DNA of 9,963 bases. Source: Candidatus Hydrogenedentota bacterium. Lineage in GTDB: Bacteria > Hydrogenedentota > Hydrogenedentia > Hydrogenedentales > CAITNO01. The notes under the pieces are model-generated. The model saw nothing but the letters and a program-made list of their open reading frames with translations, did not search any database and was not told the origin of the DNA. Positions 6,565 to 9,963 of the stretch are shown piece after piece. The position numbers and the translations under genes were made by a program. The stretch covers positions 1 to 9,963 of the forward strand of contig CAIJOU010000227.1 of assembly GCA_903822375.1 (NCBI GenBank). Direction: 5' to 3'. Each line of letters begins with the position of its first letter. Positions within the stretch are counted from its first letter, which is position 1.

Positions 6565-9126
6565 ATGCCGCCCGTTTCCGGAGAGAACACACTTAACCGG
6601 CTCACGCCGGATGCCATAGTCCAGCTTCATGAAGCCATCGTGGAGGCCGGGGGCCACGAGGTGTTCTTTGCGGGCACCCTTGGCGCTGACGGAAAAGTCG
6701 AACACGTGCGCGTGCTTGCCCGCGGCCATGCCTCGGCCGTGCCCGCCATCTTTGAGGGGCTCGACATCCGCGAGGTCGTCATCCACAATCACCCCGGCGA
6801 CAACCTGACGCCCAGCGAGCCCGACCTCCAGTTGGCCGCCATGTACGGATCGCACGGCCACGGTATGTTCATCATCGACAACGAGGCCAGCCAGGTCTAC
6901 GTCGTCGTCGAGCCTTTTATCCCCAAGCAGGCGGCCCTGCTCAACATTCGCGAACTGGAGGCGACTTTTCGGCCCGACGGCCCCATGGCCCGGAATCTGC
7001 CCGCTTTCGAGGTGCGCCCCCAGCAGGCGCAGATGATGGAGGCCATTGCCGAGGCGTTCAACACGGACTCCTTTGCCGTAGTTGAGGCGCCCACGGGCGT
7101 TGGAAAGACGGTGGCCTACCTGATTCCCGCCGTCCTTTGGGCCATCCGCAACAAGGAACGCATCGTCGTATCGACGCGCACCATCAACTTGCAGGAGCAG
7201 ATTATCGAAAAGGATCTGCCCCTTTTGAAGCGCTGCCTTGACGTTTCTTTCGAGGCGTGTCTGGTAAAAGGACGGGGCAACTACCTCTGCCTGCGCAAGC
7301 TGGAAAGGGCGCTGGCTGAAGTAGATTTGTTCCAGGACGAGGAGGCGCGCAACCGCCTGACAGCCATTGCAGACTGGGTCAACCACACCGAGGACGGCAG
7401 CCTGTCCGACCTGCCCTTTATGCCCGGCCGCGAGCTGTGGGACAAGGTGAACAGCGAGGCCGACACCTGCTCCATGGGCCGCTGTCCCAATCAGCAGAAA
7501 TGCTTCGTCGGCAAGGCACGCCGGGCCATGGCGCGCGCCGACATTCTGGTCACCAACCACCACATGTTCTTTTCCGACATGGCGGTCAAGCGTGAGACCA
7601 ACGATTTCACGTCCATGGCCGTGCTTCCCGTGTTCCGCCGGGTCATCCTGGACGAGGCCCACTCCATCGAAGATTCCGCCACGGAATATCTTGGCGTTTC
7701 CGCCACGCGCAGCGCAGCGCAGCATCTCTTTAACCGCTTCCTGCGCAGCGAGGGCGGCCGCGAGCGCGGCTTCCTGACCATGCTCAAGAACCGGCTCATG
7801 AAGGAATGCCCCCAGCTTTCCCCCGACGAATACGAGCAACTGCTCGGCGTTATCGAGGACAACCTCATGCCCGCCCTGAGCGCCGCGCGGGCCACGACCG
7901 ATGCGGCCTTTGAGGCCATTCGCGCCCTCACAGGCGAGCGCTGCGGCCAAGTTGGCCGCGATATCAAATGGCGGTTGACACAGGAAGTGCTGGACACAAC
8001 GGAAATCCGGGAACTCCACCGCGACTACATGATGCCCGCCACGGAAAACCTGCGCATGCTCATGCGCGCAAGCGAGGAACTGCACCGCCGCCTGCGGCAG
8101 GTGCCGCCCGCACCCGGCGCGACTGAGGCGGCCATTGCCGCCGATGCGGTGGAACTGCGCGCCTATGCCGACCGGGTCAAGTCGCTCGGCGGGGTGCTCT
8201 CCGAGTGCACCAGCCAGGAACTGGCGGAAAACACCGTGCGCTGGGTGGAAATTGACGCCCGCAACCCGCAGTTTGTGCGCATGGTGCGCTGCCCGCTCGA
8301 AGTGGGCGAGCCCCTCGCGGAGTCCATCTACGGCCAGTTGAAAACAGTCATCATGACCTCCGCAACGCTGACCGTGCAGCAGAAGTTCGATTATCTGTTC
8401 AAACGCCTCGGCTTGGACCGCGTGCCAGCCGGGCGCGTGCGCAGCGTGATCCTGGACTCCCCGTTCGACTACCCCACGCAGGCGCTGCTGTGCATCCCCT
8501 CCGACGGGGCTGACCCGACGGAACGGGCCTTCTTCGACCTCAGTGTGGACAGCATCCGGCACATTCTCGCCATCTCCAAAGGCCATGCTTTTGTGCTCTT
8601 CACCGCCTTCTCGGCGCTGAACCACGCCTACCGACAGTTGGAGGGCGAACTGCGCGCGGCGGGCATTACGCCGCTATGCCAAGGAAAGGCCACGCGCACC
8701 CAATTGCTGGAGGAATTCCGGCGCGACACCACCAGCGTTCTCTTCGCCACGGACAGCTTCTGGGAAGGGGTGGACGTTGCCGGGGAAGCTTTACAGTGTG
8801 TTATACTGCCCAAACTGCCGTTTCGCGTGCCCACGGAGCCCATTCACGAGGCGCGCGCCGAGGCCATCCAAGCCGCCGGGGGTAACCCGTTCATGGAATA
8901 CTCCGTGCCGCTGGCCGTGATTAAGTTCCGTCAGGGCTTTGGGCGGCTCATCCGACGGCGCACCGACTGGGGTGCCGTGGTCATTCTCGACAAGCGACTC
9001 GTGACCAAATATTATGGAAAAGTGTTTCTGGATTCCCTTCCACGGGTACCGGTCGTTCGGCGGCCCCAGACGGAAATGTTCGAAGCACTGAACGACTTCT
9101 TTAACCAGCGACGCAAAGAAAGGTGA
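6565..9126 (+). CDS. dinG: DinG/XPD-type Fe-S DNA helicase fused to an N-terminal JAMM (JAB) domain
   Basis: Predicted ATP-dependent 5'-3' superfamily 2 DNA helicase, 853 residues, with an added N-terminal JAMM metalloprotease-like domain (about residues 10-125). The JAMM site is complete: Glu32, then HNHPGDNLTPSEPD giving His74, His76, Ser84 and Asp87. Helicase motifs follow in order: Q-like RPQQAQMM (151-158), Walker A EAPTGVGKT (174-182), motif Ia STRTINLQEQ, Fe-S cysteines Cys242 (in GRGNYLC), Cys302, Cys307 and Cys313, Walker B DEAH (363-366), MTSATL (597-602), SFWEGVDV (731-738) and QGFGRLIRR (790-798). All four Fe-S ligands and both helicase lobes are present, so it looks active. DinG family members unwind R-loops, D-loops and G-quadruplexes during repair and replication conflicts; this role is inferred. 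An in-frame TGA at 6553 and no other start codon after it make the ATG at 6565 the earliest possible start, though its ribosome site is weak. pgi follows 9 bases later. Confidence 0.93.
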   Translation: MPPVSGENTLNRLTPDAIVQLHEAIVEAGGHEVFFAGTLGADGKVEHVRVLARGHASAVPAIFEGLDIREVVIHNHPGDNLTPSEPDLQLAAMYGSHGHGMFIIDNEASQVYVVVEPFIPKQAALLNIRELEATFRPDGPMARNLPAFEVRPQQAQMMEAIAEAFNTDSFAVVEAPTGVGKTVAYLIPAVLWAIRNKERIVVSTRTINLQEQIIEKDLPLLKRCLDVSFEACLVKGRGNYLCLRKLERALAEVDLFQDEEARNRLTAIADWVNHTEDGSLSDLPFMPGRELWDKVNSEADTCSMGRCPNQQKCFVGKARRAMARADILVTNHHMFFSDMAVKRETNDFTSMAVLPVFRRVILDEAHSIEDSATEYLGVSATRSAAQHLFNRFLRSEGGRERGFLTMLKNRLMKECPQLSPDEYEQLLGVIEDNLMPALSAARATTDAAFEAIRALTGERCGQVGRDIKWRLTQEVLDTTEIRELHRDYMMPATENLRMLMRASEELHRRLRQVPPAPGATEAAIAADAVELRAYADRVKSLGGVLSECTSQELAENTVRWVEIDARNPQFVRMVRCPLEVGEPLAESIYGQLKTVIMTSATLTVQQKFDYLFKRLGLDRVPAGRVRSVILDSPFDYPTQALLCIPSDGADPTERAFFDLSVDSIRHILAISKGHAFVLFTAFSALNHAYRQLEGELRAAGITPLCQGKATRTQLLEEFRRDTTSVLFATDSFWEGVDVAGEALQCVILPKLPFRVPTEPIHEARAEAIQAAGGNPFMEYSVPLAVIKFRQGFGRLIRRRTDWGAVVILDKRLVTKYYGKVFLDSLPRVPVVRRPQTEMFEALNDFFNQRRKER

Positions 9127-9135
9127 GTTCCGGCC

Positions 9136-9963
9136 ATGGCTGACTTTCAGGACATAAAAATCGACGTTACGCGTGCCAAGTCTTCCGCCGTGGGCAAAGA
9201 CAATGGCTTTTCCCCCGCAGAACTTGCCGAAATCGAGCCGCGCGTGCATGAGATTCATGCCATTCTTCAGCAGGAACGTGCCGCGAAGAAGTACGGCTTC
9301 TACGACCTGCACAAGGACGAAGCGGCTTTTGCAGATGTGCTTGCCAAGTCCGATCACTTCAAATCCTTCGGGTACGAGAATCTGGTTGTCCTGGGCATCG
9401 GCGGTTCGGCGCTCGGCCTCACCGCGCTGAACACCGCCCTGAACACGCCCTATTACAATCTCCAAAGCAAGCGTGGCCGCCGTGGCGCGCCGCGCCTGTT
9501 TGTCATGGACAACATTGACCCGGTCACCTTCAAGGCGATGATGAAGCTTTGCCCGCCCAAGAAAACGCTTTACAACGTCATCTCCAAATCCGGGGAGACG
9601 GCCGAAACCATCAGCCAACTCATGATTGTCGTCGCCCAGCTTGAAAAGGCCGTCGGCAAGGACGCCATGAAGGACCACTTGGTTGTAACCTCCAGTCCCA
9701 AGGCTCCCAACGCGCCAAAGAGCCTGCTTCACCCTGTTGCCGATGCGTACGACCTTGTCTCCTTCCCCATTCCTCTCAATGTCGGCGGCCGTTTTTCCGT
9801 GTTCTCCCCGGTGGGCATGTTCCCGGCCGCCATGCTGGGCATGGATCTCGATGCCATGCGCGCCGGCTGCGCGGCCATGGATGCCCGTTGCTCGCTCGAT
9901 TCGCTTGAGGCCAATCCGGCCTACCTGCGCGCGGCCATTCACTATCTGCTGGACACGACCAAG
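9136..9963 (+). CDS. pgi: Glucose-6-phosphate isomerase (C-terminus beyond window)
   Basis: Cytoplasmic enzyme interconverting glucose 6-phosphate and fructose 6-phosphate in glycolysis and gluconeogenesis. The first 276 residues are present. Family signatures are VVLGIGGSALG (84-94) in the first sugar-isomerase (SIS) subdomain, NVISKSGETAET (147-158), which forms the phosphate-binding loop, and NVGGRFSVFSPVGMFPAA (215-232), the PGI signature region with the conserved Arg in GGR. The catalytic Glu, His and Lys expected further on lie beyond the window. The short lead-in before the first signature suggests the compact bacterial form rather than the long E. coli type of about 550 residues. AGGTGAG (9121-9127), overlapping the helicase stop, serves as ribosome site 8 bases before the ATG. 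The 9-base gap suggests co-transcription with the helicase gene. Confidence 0.95.
   Translation, partial: MADFQDIKIDVTRAKSSAVGKDNGFSPAELAEIEPRVHEIHAILQQERAAKKYGFYDLHKDEAAFADVLAKSDHFKSFGYENLVVLGIGGSALGLTALNTALNTPYYNLQSKRGRRGAPRLFVMDNIDPVTFKAMMKLCPPKKTLYNVISKSGETAETISQLMIVVAQLEKAVGKDAMKDHLVVTSSPKAPNAPKSLLHPVADAYDLVSFPIPLNVGGRFSVFSPVGMFPAAMLGMDLDAMRAGCAAMDARCSLDSLEANPAYLRAAIHYLLDTTK

Noticed and set aside
6580..6585. GGAGAG as a Shine-Dalgarno sequence for a later helicase start
   Set aside because: No in-frame ATG, GTG or TTG lies at a suitable distance after it, and a much later start would remove part of the JAMM domain.
6552..6596. Short frame of 14 codons starting at an ATG 13 bases before the helicase start
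   Set aside because: It overlaps the helicase start in another frame and has no clear ribosome site. A leader-peptide or frameshifted-start role is possible but unsupported.
6544..8625. Long minus-strand open frame (693 codons) opposite the JAMM-DinG gene
   Set aside because: Its composition (Gly, His, Val, Ala repeats) mirrors the codon bias of the sense gene and no motif is visible. The sense strand carries every helicase motif in order.
8791..9942. Minus-strand open frame (383 codons) opposite the helicase end and pgi
   Set aside because: It crosses two genes that are both clearly identified on the plus strand and has no recognisable domain.

Overview
The window carries five protein genes in two divergent blocks and looks like a chromosomal segment of a GC-rich, diderm (Gram-negative-type) bacterium. 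The diderm call rests on a lipoprotein outer-membrane efflux channel next to an RND pump. I cannot fix the phylum. The mix of genes would fit an uncultured lineage such as the PVC group or Hydrogenedentota, but that is a guess. I see no tRNA, rRNA, CRISPR array, transposase or phage gene. Coding density is high, and no gene-free stretch exceeds 300 bases.

Left block (minus strand, about 4260 down to 1): a tripartite-type efflux operon. A TolC/CusC-like outer-membrane factor lipoprotein is followed by an RND inner-membrane permease whose ATG overlaps the channel's stop codon (ATGA). The permease runs off the left edge after 893 codons. The periplasmic adaptor needed to complete the pump is not in the window; it may lie beyond the left edge or elsewhere.

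Centre (4145-4418): a 274-base divergent intergenic region with one candidate sigma70-like promoter in each direction and a perfect 8-bp GC-rich hairpin just before the rightward gene.

Right block (plus strand): first, a predicted exported 667-residue (alpha/alpha)6-barrel glycosidase-like protein with an unexpected four-cysteine zinc-ribbon-like insertion. Next comes a 142-base spacer holding a 7-bp tandem repeat. Then an 853-residue DinG/XPD-type iron-sulfur helicase whose N-terminus is fused to a JAMM (JAB) metalloprotease-like domain with a complete E/HxH/S/D metal site. Nine bases after it begins glucose-6-phosphate isomerase (pgi), truncated by the right edge.

The helicase and pgi are packed closely enough to be co-transcribed, though their functions are unrelated. 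The efflux pair works as one machine. The glycosidase stands alone. The two features most worth pursuing are the JAMM-DinG fusion and the cysteine-rich insertion in the glycosidase.
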